Shown: positions 1 through 8,110 of the stretch, piece by piece | How the letters are laid out: each line of letters begins with the position of its first letter | Numbering within the stretch: position 1 is the first letter of the stretch | Origin: UBA2421 sp002343075 | Lineage (GTDB): Bacteria; Planctomycetota; Phycisphaerae; Tepidisphaerales; Tepidisphaeraceae | DNA length: 64,000 nucleotides | Direction: 5' to 3' | Assembly: GCA_937982565.1 (NCBI GenBank) | Contig: CALJLN010000013.1 | Location: forward strand, 53,670-117,669 | Notes under the pieces: generated by a model | Databases searched by the model: none | Told to the model about the DNA's origin: nothing | The model's input: the letters and a program-made list of their open reading frames with translations, nothing else | Position numbers and translations under genes: made by a program

Positions 1-1
1 C

Positions 2-442
2 CGCTACGCGTTTCAAGCATGGGCACGCCGGGACGGGGGAACGCAGCTCATCCGACAGATCGCAGCCATGAGCCGCCCTCCAACCGCAGTATTTATCACC
101 GACCCGATCACCGCAGTCGGAGCGTTTAATGAAGCCCGCGAGTTGGGAGTGCGCGTGCCGGAAGACCTCTCCATTATCGGGTTTGACGATGGTGAAATGA
201 GGTACATCGTTCACCCCGCGATGACGGCGGTTTGCCAGGATGCCGTGGCGATCGGGCGGGCGGCGTTCGAGGTGCTTCACGAGCTACTCGATCGCAAGTC
301 GGCGACGGCGGTGCCGCGGAAGGTGTTGCGGACGTGGTTTGAAGTACACGGCTCGACCGCCCCGCCGGGGCAATCTGCAACAATCAAAGGCTCGCGACAA
401 ACCACCGGGCAGTCTCGACGTAAAAGTACTCAGAAGGAATAA
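2..442 (+). CDS. LacI-family transcriptional regulator, 3' part (5' end outside the window)
   Basis: This is the C-terminal part of a LacI/GalR repressor; the frame is open to the window edge, so the DNA-binding domain and most of the ligand domain are missing. The visible 146 residues include the typical subdomain crossover and end of the periplasmic-binding-protein fold: a PTAVFITDP strand, the helix with RELGVRVPEDLSIIGFDD, and a later HPAMTAV segment matching the family's P-x-LTTV. Proteins of this family bind a sugar and release an operator. The stop codon lies 4 nt before the start of a secreted glycoside hydrolase, so the regulator probably controls or is co-transcribed with it. The last 25 residues are polar and specific to this protein. 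The family call is firm; the ligand is unknown. Confidence 0.88.
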   Translation, partial: RYAFQAWARRDGGTQLIRQIAAMSRPPTAVFITDPITAVGAFNEARELGVRVPEDLSIIGFDDGEMRYIVHPAMTAVCQDAVAIGRAAFEVLHELLDRKSATAVPRKVLRTWFEVHGSTAPPGQSATIKGSRQTTGQSRRKSTQKE

Positions 443-446
443 GCAA

Positions 447-1715
447 ATGCTCACGACCCTCACCCACCGGTGCCTCTCATTGCTGGTGCTATCGTGCGCC
501 GCCACATCGCTGGCATCGGCGGCAGGGACGGAGTTACGTCAGACCGATTCCGGCTGGCGGCTCATCCGCGATGGCAAGCCATACATCATCCACGGCGCCG
601 GCGGGAGTGGATCAAAGCAGTTGCTCCAATCCGTCGGCGGTAACTCCATCCGCACATGGGATGCTGAGGGTATCGACCAGACGTTGGACGAGGCACACGC
701 GCACGGACTGACCGTGGCGGTCGGCATCTGGCTCAAGCACGAAAGGCACGGCTTTGATTACAGCGACCCGCAGTTTCGTGCCGATCAGGTTGCGCGCGTC
801 GAGCGGTTGGTAACCCGATACAAAGACCATCCCGCGGTGCTGATGTGGTCATTGGGAAATGAGATGGAGGGGGAAAAGGGAGACAACCCGCTCGTCTGGG
901 AAAATCTCGAAGCCTGCGCCGCCGCGGCCAGGCGAATCGATCCGACGCGGCCAACCATGACGGTGGTCGCCGAACTTGGTGGGCAGAAAGTGAAGGAACT
1001 GCACGATCGGTGTCCGAGTATCGACATCCTCGGCATTAACACCTACGCCGGCGCGACCTCGGTCGTCGACCGCTATCGCAAGGCTGGTGGCACCAAACCC
1101 CTGATCATCACCGAGTTTGGCCCGTTCGGCACTTGGGAAGTTAACAGAGACCCACTCGGCCTGCTCCCCGAACCGACTTCAACCGAAAAGGCTGAGCAAT
1201 ATCGCAAACACTACACCGCTACCGTGATTGAGGGTAGCGATTTGGTTCTCGGTTCGTATGCATTTACATGGGGACAAAAGCTCGAAATGACCAACACGTG
1301 GTTTGGCATGCTCCTGCGCGACGGCAGCAAGCTGGGGGCGGTGGACGCGATGACGGAACTTTGGACAGGCCAGTCGCCGACCAACCAATGTCCGACGATC
1401 GAGCCAATGACGATCAACACACCGCAATCAGTGAAGCCAGGCCAGCAGCTTGAAGCAAGTGTCAAGGCAGCTGACCCCGACGGGGACGCACTCAGCTACG
1501 AGTGGGCTCTGTGGAACGAAGTAGCCAAGCCAGGCCTCGGCGGCGATCCCGAGGAACACCCGCCGACGTATCCTGATGCGGTCAACCCGACCGCGGCCGG
1601 GAAGGCGACCGTGACCATGCCGAACGAGCCAGGACGGTTTCGGCTTTATGTCTACGTCCGTGATGGCAAAGGTTCGGCCGCGACGGCCAACATCCCGCTG
1701 CTCATCGCAGAATGA
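447..1715 (+). CDS. Secreted TIM-barrel glycoside hydrolase with C-terminal Ig/PKD-like domain
   Basis: A 422-residue exported enzyme. Residues 1-25 form a signal peptide ending SLASA. The barrel shows the two acid residues of clan GH-A: E139 in WSLGNEMEG (acid/base) and E223 in IITEFGPFG (nucleophile); it resembles the GH2 C-terminal barrel or GH5-like enzymes, but lacks the GH2 N-terminal sandwich domains. Residues from about 325 to 422 look like a PKD or cadherin-like beta domain (ADPDGDALSYEW, then RLYVYVRDGKG). The ATG at 447 has an AAGGAA ribosome binding site 7 nt upstream and follows the regulator stop by 4 nt, which supports a regulator-hydrolase operon. The likely substrate is a beta-linked polysaccharide or oligosaccharide in the periplasm or outside the cell; the exact specificity cannot be told. 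Confidence 0.85.
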   Translation: MLTTLTHRCLSLLVLSCAATSLASAAGTELRQTDSGWRLIRDGKPYIIHGAGGSGSKQLLQSVGGNSIRTWDAEGIDQTLDEAHAHGLTVAVGIWLKHERHGFDYSDPQFRADQVARVERLVTRYKDHPAVLMWSLGNEMEGEKGDNPLVWENLEACAAAARRIDPTRPTMTVVAELGGQKVKELHDRCPSIDILGINTYAGATSVVDRYRKAGGTKPLIITEFGPFGTWEVNRDPLGLLPEPTSTEKAEQYRKHYTATVIEGSDLVLGSYAFTWGQKLEMTNTWFGMLLRDGSKLGAVDAMTELWTGQSPTNQCPTIEPMTINTPQSVKPGQQLEASVKAADPDGDALSYEWALWNEVAKPGLGGDPEEHPPTYPDAVNPTAAGKATVTMPNEPGRFRLYVYVRDGKGSAATANIPLLIAE

Positions 1716-1851
1716 CACCACCCGCGCCGAATGGGGGCCACGTCGTGCGCATTTGACAGGAAAGCGTTGCCAGTGGGGCAGTGAGAGGTTCGGGTTGTGA
1801 AAACGCAGGCGGTCGACCACACTGCTGGCCGTCGAGCGTGCGCTCTTGATC

Positions 1852-2517
1852 ATGGCCAACCTGCACCCGATCACCTGTCGGCGATGCCGCGGCACTTTCG
1901 TGTTGCCGGATCGGATATTTCTCCCCGCCTGCCCGCATTGTGGGGCCAGCCCCGGAAAACGACTCTCCCGCCTGCGCAACAACCGATTCGCCGCCGTCGT
2001 CGCAACGGTGGCGCTCATCACGCTTACCGCGGCGCTGACGATGCCTTTTATGGATATGACCACCCTGGGCCAGCGGCGCGAGTTTTCGCTCCTCGGCGGC
2101 ATCAAACAGCTCTTTGACGACTCTCACTATCTCCTGGCAGCAATCCTCTTCATTTTCAGCGTCGTTTTTCCTGTCGCCAAGCTGGTTTCACTACTCATCG
2201 CCACGAGCGGGCTTGTGCGGATATCCATCAGAGCACGACGAATGCTTCACAAGCTCGCCGACCTCACGGGCAAATACTCCATCCTCGATGTGCTGGTGGT
2301 CGCAGTGCTGATCGTGTTGATTAAGTTTCGAAACGTCGCCGAAGTGCACCCACGCGTCGGCGTGACGGCCTTCTGCGCGGCGGTGGCCTTGTCGATTTTG
2401 GCGGGATTGTGCGTATCTCTGCCGGAGCCCGACAGCCCGGAAATGGGAGCGAGCGGGTCAAACCAGAATGACGAAACCCAAAATCCGAAGCAAACCCGAA
2501 TGAGGAAACCCGAATGA
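1852..2517 (+). CDS. PqiA-like (paraquat-inducible protein A) membrane protein
   Basis: A 221-residue protein with an N-terminal zinc-ribbon-like pair of motifs (CRRC at about residue 10 and CPHC at about 28) followed by four membrane segments (about 46-67, 89-113, 140-157 and 164-185). This is the single-domain PqiA layout, seen in proteins that work with MCE-domain lipid transporters at the inner membrane; no MCE partner is next to it here. A TTG at 1846 and the ATG at 1852 are both possible starts, and neither has a good ribosome binding site. The last roughly 20 codons are not family sequence: they are read from the left arm of a hairpin repeat that spans 2459-2588, so the repeat seems to have replaced the original C-terminus. 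Confidence 0.82.
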   Translation: MANLHPITCRRCRGTFVLPDRIFLPACPHCGASPGKRLSRLRNNRFAAVVATVALITLTAALTMPFMDMTTLGQRREFSLLGGIKQLFDDSHYLLAAILFIFSVVFPVAKLVSLLIATSGLVRISIRARRMLHKLADLTGKYSILDVLVVAVLIVLIKFRNVAEVHPRVGVTAFCAAVALSILAGLCVSLPEPDSPEMGASGSNQNDETQNPKQTRMRKPE

Positions 2518-2588
2518 GAAATTCAGGTATGATCCTCATTCGGATTTCGACATTGATTCGGATTTCTGATTTCGTGATTCTGGTTTGA
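2459..2588. repeat. Interspersed imperfect hairpin repeat with GAATGA/CCGAA words
   Basis: The arms at 2459-2493 and 2553-2587 are reverse complements at 30 of 35 positions, beginning CAAACCAGAAT on the left and ending ATTCTGGTTTG on the right. Between them lie more copies of the words CCCGAATGAG and ATTCGGATTT. Base composition is much poorer in GC than the flanks. The left arm encodes the tail and stop codon of the PqiA-like protein; the right arm ends 12 nt before the next gene. It may act as a transcription terminator or be a mobile hairpin element. Confidence 0.75.
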
Positions 2589-2599
2589 ACAGAAGGAAG

Positions 2600-3151
2600 A
2601 TGGAAACGCCAGCGACTGCTCCTCCTCATCGCCGCGCCGGCAGCTACATTTGGCGGCTGCTGGTACTCCTCGCCGCGCTCGCCGCTGCGGGGTATGGGTG
2701 GGTGATGTACACGAACGTCCCCCCCGGCGGCACCGTGACCGCCGTCAAGCTCACCACCAAGCCCGGGCCGGTCGGGCAGGTGCGAGAGGCGTATGACACG
2801 GTGAAGCCAACCACGCCTGATTTGTATCTAAAACTGTTTGTTCCCGGGCGCGAGATCAAAACCCGGACGTTCAACAATCAGCCCATCGGCAATGGAGTGA
2901 CATGGAATCTTGAGTCGCCGTTTAACGTGCTGGATATCAAGAAAGTGCAGGTGTGGGACGACGATACCTTTGGCGATTCGCAGCTCGACAATATCAACAT
3001 GGACGGCTGGGTGGCGGAAGGCCAGACATTTCGTATCGAACTGCAGGGCACTCACCCGACCCCTCCCGATTGGGCCTTGCCACTCGTCGCCGCCGGGACG
3101 ACCCTGGCGCTTGTGGTACTGCTGCGGCTCGTGTGGGATCAGGTGTTGTGA
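2600..3151 (+). CDS. Hypothetical protein with N- and C-terminal membrane segments
   Basis: I do not recognise this family. The 183-residue product has a hydrophobic segment at about residues 17-36, a polar central domain of about 115 residues (beta-rich in appearance, with KPTTPDLYLKLFVPG and ESPFNVLDIKKVQVWDDD), and a second hydrophobic segment at about 157-180. That pattern suggests a periplasmic domain held by two membrane anchors. The ATG at 2600 is taken as the start; a TTG at 2585 in frame is possible, and the purine-rich run just upstream (AGAAGGAAG) abuts the ATG. It follows the PqiA-like gene across a hairpin repeat, so co-transcription is uncertain. Confidence 0.7.
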   Translation: METPATAPPHRRAGSYIWRLLVLLAALAAAGYGWVMYTNVPPGGTVTAVKLTTKPGPVGQVREAYDTVKPTTPDLYLKLFVPGREIKTRTFNNQPIGNGVTWNLESPFNVLDIKKVQVWDDDTFGDSQLDNINMDGWVAEGQTFRIELQGTHPTPPDWALPLVAAGTTLALVVLLRLVWDQVL

Positions 3152-3249
3152 ATCGATGGCGGGGCGTTTCGCGTGCCTTCCGCTCGCTTGAAAACCACTA
3201 AACAATTTCTGGCGGACGCGGAGAGAGTGCTCTACGCACCAATAAAGAG

Positions 3250-3283
3250 GCAAAGGCGACCCGTTCTGGCGGGCCGCCTTTGC
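3250..3283. terminator. Bidirectional hairpin terminator between convergent genes
   Basis: A 14-bp stem (GCAAAGGCGACCCG at 3250-3263 pairing with 3270-3283, one G-T type mismatch) encloses a 6-nt loop. It lies between the end of the two-TM gene (3151) and the end of the minus-strand PEP-CTERM gene (3355). Read on the minus strand, a T-rich CTCTTTATT follows the stem, as expected for an intrinsic terminator of the PEP-CTERM gene. Confidence 0.7.
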
Positions 3284-3354
3284 TGCGTAATTCAAAGATG
3301 AGGCGTTGTTTTTCAGCGCGGAGGTTCACCGCGCTGATCAACGTGCTGAGGCCG

Positions 3355-4254
3355 TTACTTCCGACGGCGGGCGACAAGCCCGGCCATCGCAAGCCCGAGC
3401 ACGCCGAGCGAGCCTGGTTCCGGGACGACGACAGTGATGTCGCGAACGAAGAACCCGCCGCCCATGGTGCCGGTGGTGGTCACGATGCCGGTGGCGAGGT
3501 CAACCGTGCCAAACAGGCCGCTGGCGTTGTTCCAGTGAACATACGCAGTGCCAGTGGCACCGGAGATATCGAACCCGCTGTAATCACCGAAGGGAATTGT
3601 TGCTCCCTGGGCGTTACGCAAGGTTCCCACGGTCGCCATCTGCGCGAAGCTGCCGGCCGGATCGCCGGCACCAAGCGAGTGAACGTTAAGCGTATCGCGG
3701 ACCGAATCGATTGAGTACAGCGTGGTCGACGTTGCGCCTGCCACGTTGTTGGCGTAGGCGCTGGCGACGATGTTGGGATCCAGGCCCGCACCAAGATCGC
3801 CGGCGGCGTAGTAGAGGTTGGGATCGTTGGCTGCAACAGCACCAGTGACCGGGTGAAGCCGGAAATTCTGGTTCGCATTGCTGTGAACGCGCACGCGGTC
3901 GACGGTCGGATTGAAATCCATCCCGTATGCAGTGCCGTTAAGCGACGGCGGACCAAATGCCGGCAGCGGGGTCGCGGCACCGGTGGCGGTATCGAGCTTC
4001 AGAAGCCGGTTCTGGCTGCTGAGGCCGTAAAGTTCGCCAGTTGCCGGGCGAAAATCGATACCTTGAATGAACTCGTTGGCATTCAAACCACCGACATAAA
4101 CGCCGGTGAGAATGTTGTTCGGCGTGGCCGAATCAAAGCTGAACAAGTTGTTGTCAAACGTGATTCCGTAAACCAGTTCGGCTTTCGCCGACTGCCCACC
4201 CACGAGAACCGCGGCTGCCAAAGCAGCGGCGGCGAGAGTCTTTAGACCCACCAT
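3355..4254 (-). CDS. DUF4394-like exported protein with PEP-CTERM sorting signal
   Basis: A 299-residue exported protein. Residues 1-24 are a signal peptide ending GQSAKA. The body matches the DUF4394 style of repeated short segments (LVYGITFDNNLFSFD, NEFIQGIDFRPATGELYGL, GTAYGMDFNPTVDRVRV), which probably build a beta-propeller-like fold. The C-terminus is a full PEP-CTERM signal: VPEPGS, then a hydrophobic stretch, then a basic tail VARRRK; exosortase would cut it and leave the protein on the surface. The start at 4254 is preceded by GGGAGA about 7 nt upstream; longer in-frame starts exist but would put charged residues before the signal peptide. A bidirectional terminator follows at 3250-3283. 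No exosortase gene is in the window. Confidence 0.88.
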   Translation of the reverse strand: MVGLKTLAAAALAAAVLVGGQSAKAELVYGITFDNNLFSFDSATPNNILTGVYVGGLNANEFIQGIDFRPATGELYGLSSQNRLLKLDTATGAATPLPAFGPPSLNGTAYGMDFNPTVDRVRVHSNANQNFRLHPVTGAVAANDPNLYYAAGDLGAGLDPNIVASAYANNVAGATSTTLYSIDSVRDTLNVHSLGAGDPAGSFAQMATVGTLRNAQGATIPFGDYSGFDISGATGTAYVHWNNASGLFGTVDLATGIVTTTGTMGGGFFVRDITVVVPEPGSLGVLGLAMAGLVARRRK

Positions 4255-4678
4255 AGCACTTCTCCCAATCCAAGGCATCTCCCAAAGAACGAATGCCCAG
4301 CGCGAAGACGCCTCGCGCAAACAACCGTGCAAAGGAGACACAACCTCAAAGTTTTCCTGCGGCCCGGACAACCACGACCGGACGCAGAAACAACCGACGC
4401 GAGCAGCGCCGGTTCACAGAGCACTCATAAGGATGCCACCATCTGCCACCAATTGCAACAACAAAATTCGAGCTTTTCCGGTTCTTCTGCCCCACTTTGC
4501 AGCGTTCAACGCGCCTCCCGATGCCGGAAGTCGTCATAAATCGATTTTATAAAGGTGTTTATAACTTTAATGGGGTGCTCCGCTTTAACCCGGCGATGCG
4601 GATAAGTTCACGCAAAATTTGCGCGAAAATCGTGACGCAGGGGGCTGCGAATGGCTCCGTGTGGCGGGGTAACACCGG
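4255..4678. other. 424-bp intergenic region with AT-rich inverted repeats
   Basis: No gene is supported here. It lies upstream of the PEP-CTERM gene and downstream of the ABC transporter gene, both on the minus strand. It holds an AT-rich palindrome at 4547-4564 (TTATAAA, 4-nt spacer, TTTATAA) and a second one at 4611-4623 (CGCAAA, 1-nt spacer, TTTGCG). These could be operators or part of a promoter for the PEP-CTERM gene, but they are about 300 bp from its start. Confidence 0.5.
4547..4564. repeat. AT-rich perfect inverted repeat
   Basis: TTATAAA at 4547-4553 and TTTATAA at 4558-4564 flank GGTG. The element stands out in a GC-rich context and may be a protein-binding site; nothing shows which protein. 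Confidence 0.4.
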
Positions 4679-6709
4679 CTATTCGACCGTTACGTCGACG
4701 CTCTCGCCGGTCTTTTCGGCATCATCCGCAGCGACCTGCACGCGCTTCGGGTCGCGCACGCGTTCGATGTGTGACGGCGATTCACCGCCAATCGGCACTT
4801 CGTCGCTGCAAAGCTGCACGGCGGCGATGTGACGGTAGTGTCCGTCCTGCCGGAGCAGCTGTTCGTGCGTGCCCGCCTGCGTGATTCTGCCCTGCTCGAT
4901 CACCACCACAAGATCGGCCTGCTTTACCGTGCTGATTCGGTGCGCGATGACAAACGTGGTGCGCCCATGAAGTGTTAGACGCAGCCCGCGACGAATGAGA
5001 TCTTCGGTTTCCGGGTCCACCGCCGCCGTCGCATCATCGAGCACCAGCACGCCGGGATTGGTCACCATGGCGCGTGCGATCGCAAGCCGTTGCCGCTGCC
5101 CGCCGGACAAGCTCGCGCCGCGCTCCGAAAGAACGGTGGCATATCCCTTGGGCATTTCGGAAATGAACTCGTGCGCCTGTGCCAGCCGCGCCGCAGCCTC
5201 GATCTCGCCATCGGTGATGCCCGGGCGACCATACGCTATGTTGGCAGCAATGGAGTCGCTGAAAAGATATGTTTCCTGGAAGACAAAACCGACGTTCTTT
5301 CGCAAGTCCGAGAGCGAGAGCTCACGAACATCCACGCCGTCGAGCAAAATGCGGCCCTGTTGCGGGTCATAAAATCGCGCGATCAGCCCGACGAAGGTTG
5401 TCTTTCCGGCACCGGTCGGCCCCACCACCGCCACAATTGCCCCCCCGCGCGCTTTCAATGAGATGTCGCGCAACACGGGCTTGGCGGGGTCGTAGCCAAA
5501 GGTCACATTTTCAAACACCACCTCGCCCGGGCCAACGGGCAACGGCTTCGGAGAGGCTTGCTCCGGCACGGTCGGCTCGGCTGTCATCACTTCATGCAGC
5601 CGGCGCGCGCTGACGATGGCGTTTTGGTATTGTTCGTTGATCGTCGCAACCTGTTGCAGCCGCATCAGAATCGCGCCCATCGCCATCTGCAGAATCATAA
5701 AGTCGCCGACCACCATCCGCCCATCCACCACCATCACCGCGGTGGCGAAAAACAGCATCATGTACGAGGCCTGCGCGATCGACCGAATGATCGGGTTGAA
5801 GTCGGCAAACATGCGAATGCGCGAGAGAACCCGGGTCTTGAAAGTGTCGCAATTCCGGGCGTATTTCTCGATTTCCTGCCGCTCGGTTGCAAACGCCTTC
5901 ACCACATGCACCCCAGCGATGTTCTCCGTGATGATGCTGACATTCTTATCTTCACTTTCGAGCGTCGCCTTGACCTTCGGCTGTACCTTCTTGCTGAAGC
6001 GCAGCACATACCAGGCCCACACCGGCAGCGGGAGCAACGCCAGTAACGCTACCCACGGATTGCGCGTGTAAATCAGTACGATGTAGAACGCGACCGAAAT
6101 CACAATCTCCAGCGAAACCAGCACAGCCGTCTGCAGAAATGAGCGAACGCTCTGCAGATCGGTCAAGGCCCGGTTTATTAGTTGGCCGGTGCTGATTGAG
6201 TCGTGAAAGCCAAACCCTACCCGCTGAAGCTTGTCGTAGATTCCTTCGCGGATGTAGTAGACCATCGTCATGCTAAGCTTGCTATACGCCACTTCGCGGA
6301 GATATCGCACCACGCACCAGAATCCGACGAGCAAACCAAGCTGAAGCAGAACCTGTCGGAGCATCACGGCAGCCGGCGCGGCGCTGGTCGCCCATTGCCA
6401 GGCACCCGCCGATGAGGTGGCCTCGATAATGGGAAGCTGAAGTCCCGCCGCGGAGGAAGTGGCATCGATCGCTGCGGCGAACGGCCCACGCATGCCCTGC
6501 AGTACATTCACCGCGTCGCCCGGTTGCTTGACGATGAGCACTTCCAGCCCGATCTGCAGAAGCATCCAGACAATGGCAAATGCGACCAGCCATTTCACAG
6601 GCGCAAGAAAGCCAAACATCCACCGCAACAGTTGGTTGTTGGAGAGGGGGTATTCACGAGGGGTGTCGGATGTCTTGTCGATCACAGTGAGCAATTCACC
6701 TGAAGGCAT
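4679..6709 (-). CDS. ABC transporter half-exporter (MsbA/MDR type, fused membrane and ATPase domains)
   Basis: A 676-residue protein with an N-terminal six-helix exporter domain (about residues 30-365) and a C-terminal ATPase domain. Walker A is GPTGAGKT at 430-437, the signature LSGGQ at 534-538, Walker B LVLDD at 555-559 and the switch His in IAHR at 587-591. The residue after the Walker B aspartate is Asp559 instead of the usual catalytic Glu, a feature of degenerate sites in heterodimeric exporters, so it may need a partner half-transporter that is not in this window. An Ala/Ser-rich loop of about 55 residues lies between helices 1 and 2. The protein has an extra polar C-terminal tail of about 35 residues. 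Substrate is unknown; lipid or drug export is typical for the group. Confidence 0.9.
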   Translation of the reverse strand: MPSGELLTVIDKTSDTPREYPLSNNQLLRWMFGFLAPVKWLVAFAIVWMLLQIGLEVLIVKQPGDAVNVLQGMRGPFAAAIDATSSAAGLQLPIIEATSSAGAWQWATSAAPAAVMLRQVLLQLGLLVGFWCVVRYLREVAYSKLSMTMVYYIREGIYDKLQRVGFGFHDSISTGQLINRALTDLQSVRSFLQTAVLVSLEIVISVAFYIVLIYTRNPWVALLALLPLPVWAWYVLRFSKKVQPKVKATLESEDKNVSIITENIAGVHVVKAFATERQEIEKYARNCDTFKTRVLSRIRMFADFNPIIRSIAQASYMMLFFATAVMVVDGRMVVGDFMILQMAMGAILMRLQQVATINEQYQNAIVSARRLHEVMTAEPTVPEQASPKPLPVGPGEVVFENVTFGYDPAKPVLRDISLKARGGAIVAVVGPTGAGKTTFVGLIARFYDPQQGRILLDGVDVRELSLSDLRKNVGFVFQETYLFSDSIAANIAYGRPGITDGEIEAAARLAQAHEFISEMPKGYATVLSERGASLSGGQRQRLAIARAMVTNPGVLVLDDATAAVDPETEDLIRRGLRLTLHGRTTFVIAHRISTVKQADLVVVIEQGRITQAGTHEQLLRQDGHYRHIAAVQLCSDEVPIGGESPSHIERVRDPKRVQVAADDAEKTGESVDVTVE

Positions 6710-6798
6710 CGCACACTAATGGATCAGTTCGCAGAGTCAATCGGGGCAGAAGATGGCCGCAATCGGCGTCGCCGCCGGGGCCAGCCTTCAAAGGCGCA

Positions 6799-6830
6799 GC
6801 CCCGGACAAACCACTGGGCTTGTCCGGGGC
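6799..6830 (-). terminator. Strong GC hairpin
   Basis: GCCCCGGACAA (6799-6809) pairs perfectly with TTGTCCGGGGC (6820-6830) around a 10-nt loop. It lies downstream of the Cys-rich gene ending at 6880 and upstream of the ABC transporter start at 6709, so it may separate the two transcription units. No T-run follows. Confidence 0.5.
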
Positions 6831-6851
6831 CGGCTCGGTCGGAACTCCTAA

Positions 6852-6869
6852 AGGCCGATCAATCGGCCT
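6852..6869 (-). terminator. Hairpin just after the small Cys-rich gene
   Basis: AGGCCGAT (6852-6859) and ATCGGCCT (6862-6869) form a perfect 8-bp stem with a 2-nt spacer, 11 nt beyond the stop of the Cys-rich gene. On the minus strand a TTTAGG follows the stem. A terminator role is inferred. Confidence 0.55.
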
Positions 6870-6879
6870 CTAAGTTGCC

Positions 6880-7047
6880 TCATTTGCAGCAGCCTGAGCC
6901 ACAGCAACCGCTGGAGCAACTGCTGCACGAGCAGCTATCGCAGCAGGCCGTCGCGCAGCACGCCTTCGAGCCAGCATCCTGCGAAAGGGCGCCAACGCCG
7001 AAAGCTGGAACAAAGAACAACGCGGTCAAGAGAATCTTGGTCAACAT
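6880..7047 (-). CDS. Small exported cysteine-rich protein, metallothionein-like tail
   Basis: A 55-residue protein. Residues 1-24 are a signal peptide (a hydrophobic run LLTALFFVPAFGVGALS). The mature part of about 30 residues holds 11 cysteines in CC, CSC, CSSC and CC clusters, mixed with Ser and Gly. The ATG at 7047 has GAGGAAAA about 7 nt upstream, which makes the gene convincing despite its size. The Cys pattern suggests metal binding outside the cytoplasm, but no family is assigned. It lies 128 nt downstream of another exported Cys-containing protein on the same strand, and two hairpins follow it. Related small Cys-rich exported proteins are common in planctomycetes; function unknown. 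Confidence 0.72.
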   Translation of the reverse strand: MLTKILLTALFFVPAFGVGALSQDAGSKACCATACCDSCSCSSCSSGCCGSGCCK

Positions 7048-7175
7048 GGAATTTTCCTCAAAAAATGAGTTAAAAAATAGGAGCAGTCGAGGCATCTCGT
7101 GCAGAACACCCGCGCGAGAGCGATCCGGCACAGCACATGCCGCACCGGGAAACGATTCAACTCACATGAGGAATG

Positions 7176-7607
7176 CTACAAGGTGAGCGCGCATCGCAGG
7201 GCGAGCAGCGTACTGCCCGGCGAAACCGTGCCATGCGCAGCCGCTGTCGGACGAATGGCTTGAGCGGCGAGGAAAACAGCCGACGGAAACACTTCCGCGG
7301 CTGTAAACGGGCTAATCGGCGAAACGTCAACACCCGCAGGCTTAGGAGCGAGCGCGGGGGAATCATTCCGCATCAACTGAGCACATTTGTCGCAGTCGGT
7401 TGGATCAGAGGAGCAAGGCGCTTTTTGGACAGGTTGAGATTCATTTTCCGCTTTGCCGCAGCAATGAGACCGGGGTGCTTCCACGGCGGCAGTTGCCGGC
7501 GGTTGGGTGCGGTCGGCACAAATCAGCGCGCAGCATGCACACCACGCATTGCCCGCACCAAACGCGAAGCAAAGCCAGGAAACGAGAATGAGGCGTGCTG
7601 CCGACAT
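7176..7607 (-). CDS. Exported cysteine-containing hypothetical protein
   Basis: I do not recognise the family with certainty. The 143-residue product begins with a hydrophobic signal-like segment (ARLILVSWLCFAFGAGNAWC) directly followed by CACC and CALIC, then SHCCGKAE and a CSSDPTDCDKC cluster. A hydrophobic stretch near residues 100-125 may be a second membrane segment. Eleven cysteines in a small exported protein point to metal binding or redox chemistry. The ATG at 7607 is preceded by GAGAG; the frame stays open for 130 codons upstream, but that part lacks coding character. It is 128 nt upstream of the 55-residue Cys-rich protein on the same strand, so the two may act together, for instance in copper or mercury handling; this is inference. 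Confidence 0.6.
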   Translation of the reverse strand: MSAARLILVSWLCFAFGAGNAWCACCALICADRTQPPATAAVEAPRSHCCGKAENESQPVQKAPCSSDPTDCDKCAQLMRNDSPALAPKPAGVDVSPISPFTAAEVFPSAVFLAAQAIRPTAAAHGTVSPGSTLLALRCALTL

Positions 7608-8110
7608 GAATCTCTCACAACTTACATTACCGAGGCTGCCAGGAAGTTCCAGCAAAATCGGCGACAAAATTGACGATGAGGCGAGGGCAATTCGTCCGAT
7701 AAGCAATGTGAGATGTTCGCCACCTGCTGTCGCACCAACTTCGCCCGAATCAGCCGCGCCGCAGCGTCGGCGGCGAAGGATCGGCTTCGGCGGATGGGTT
7801 TGCTTGGCGACCATGCGGGGTGGAAAGACCGTGCCCTGCTCTGCGAACGGTGCCCAATGCGGTTTGTACACCGCAATATCACTTATTGCGGCAGGCCATT
7901 CCTCAGCCTGCCCGTGCGAAACGAGGCGGTCGACGGGTGCGGATGTCCGACCATCGCCAAAGCGCGCGATCATGACGAACATTGCCCCATCACCCCGCAA
8001 ATGCGCCCCTCCATCCGATCACCGGGCACCTGCGATTGTAAGTGGTGCAGCATCGCCCGAACGGCGGTCGGTTAGCAGATAGCCTGCAACACGGTAAACT
8101 GCCGGGCGCC
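7608..8110. other. 503-bp region without a convincing gene
   Basis: Several long open frames cross this stretch on both strands, but none has a ribosome binding site, a recognisable motif or a plausible composition. A perfect 7-bp hairpin (GGCAGGC at 7890-7896, GCCTGCC at 7906-7912, 9-nt loop) is present. The region presumably holds the divergent promoters of the genes at 7607 (minus) and 8111 (plus): TAAACT at 8095-8100 is a candidate -10 for the latter. Confidence 0.5.

Noticed and set aside
4254..4520. A sigma-54 (-24/-12) promoter for the PEP-CTERM gene, as in some exosortase systems
   Set aside because: A TGGCA-like pair is present on the minus strand, but the spacing to the next GC is one base short of the consensus.
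7608..8000. Upstream extension of the exported Cys-containing protein by about 130 codons
   Set aside because: The extension would bury the signal peptide in the middle of the protein and has no coding character.
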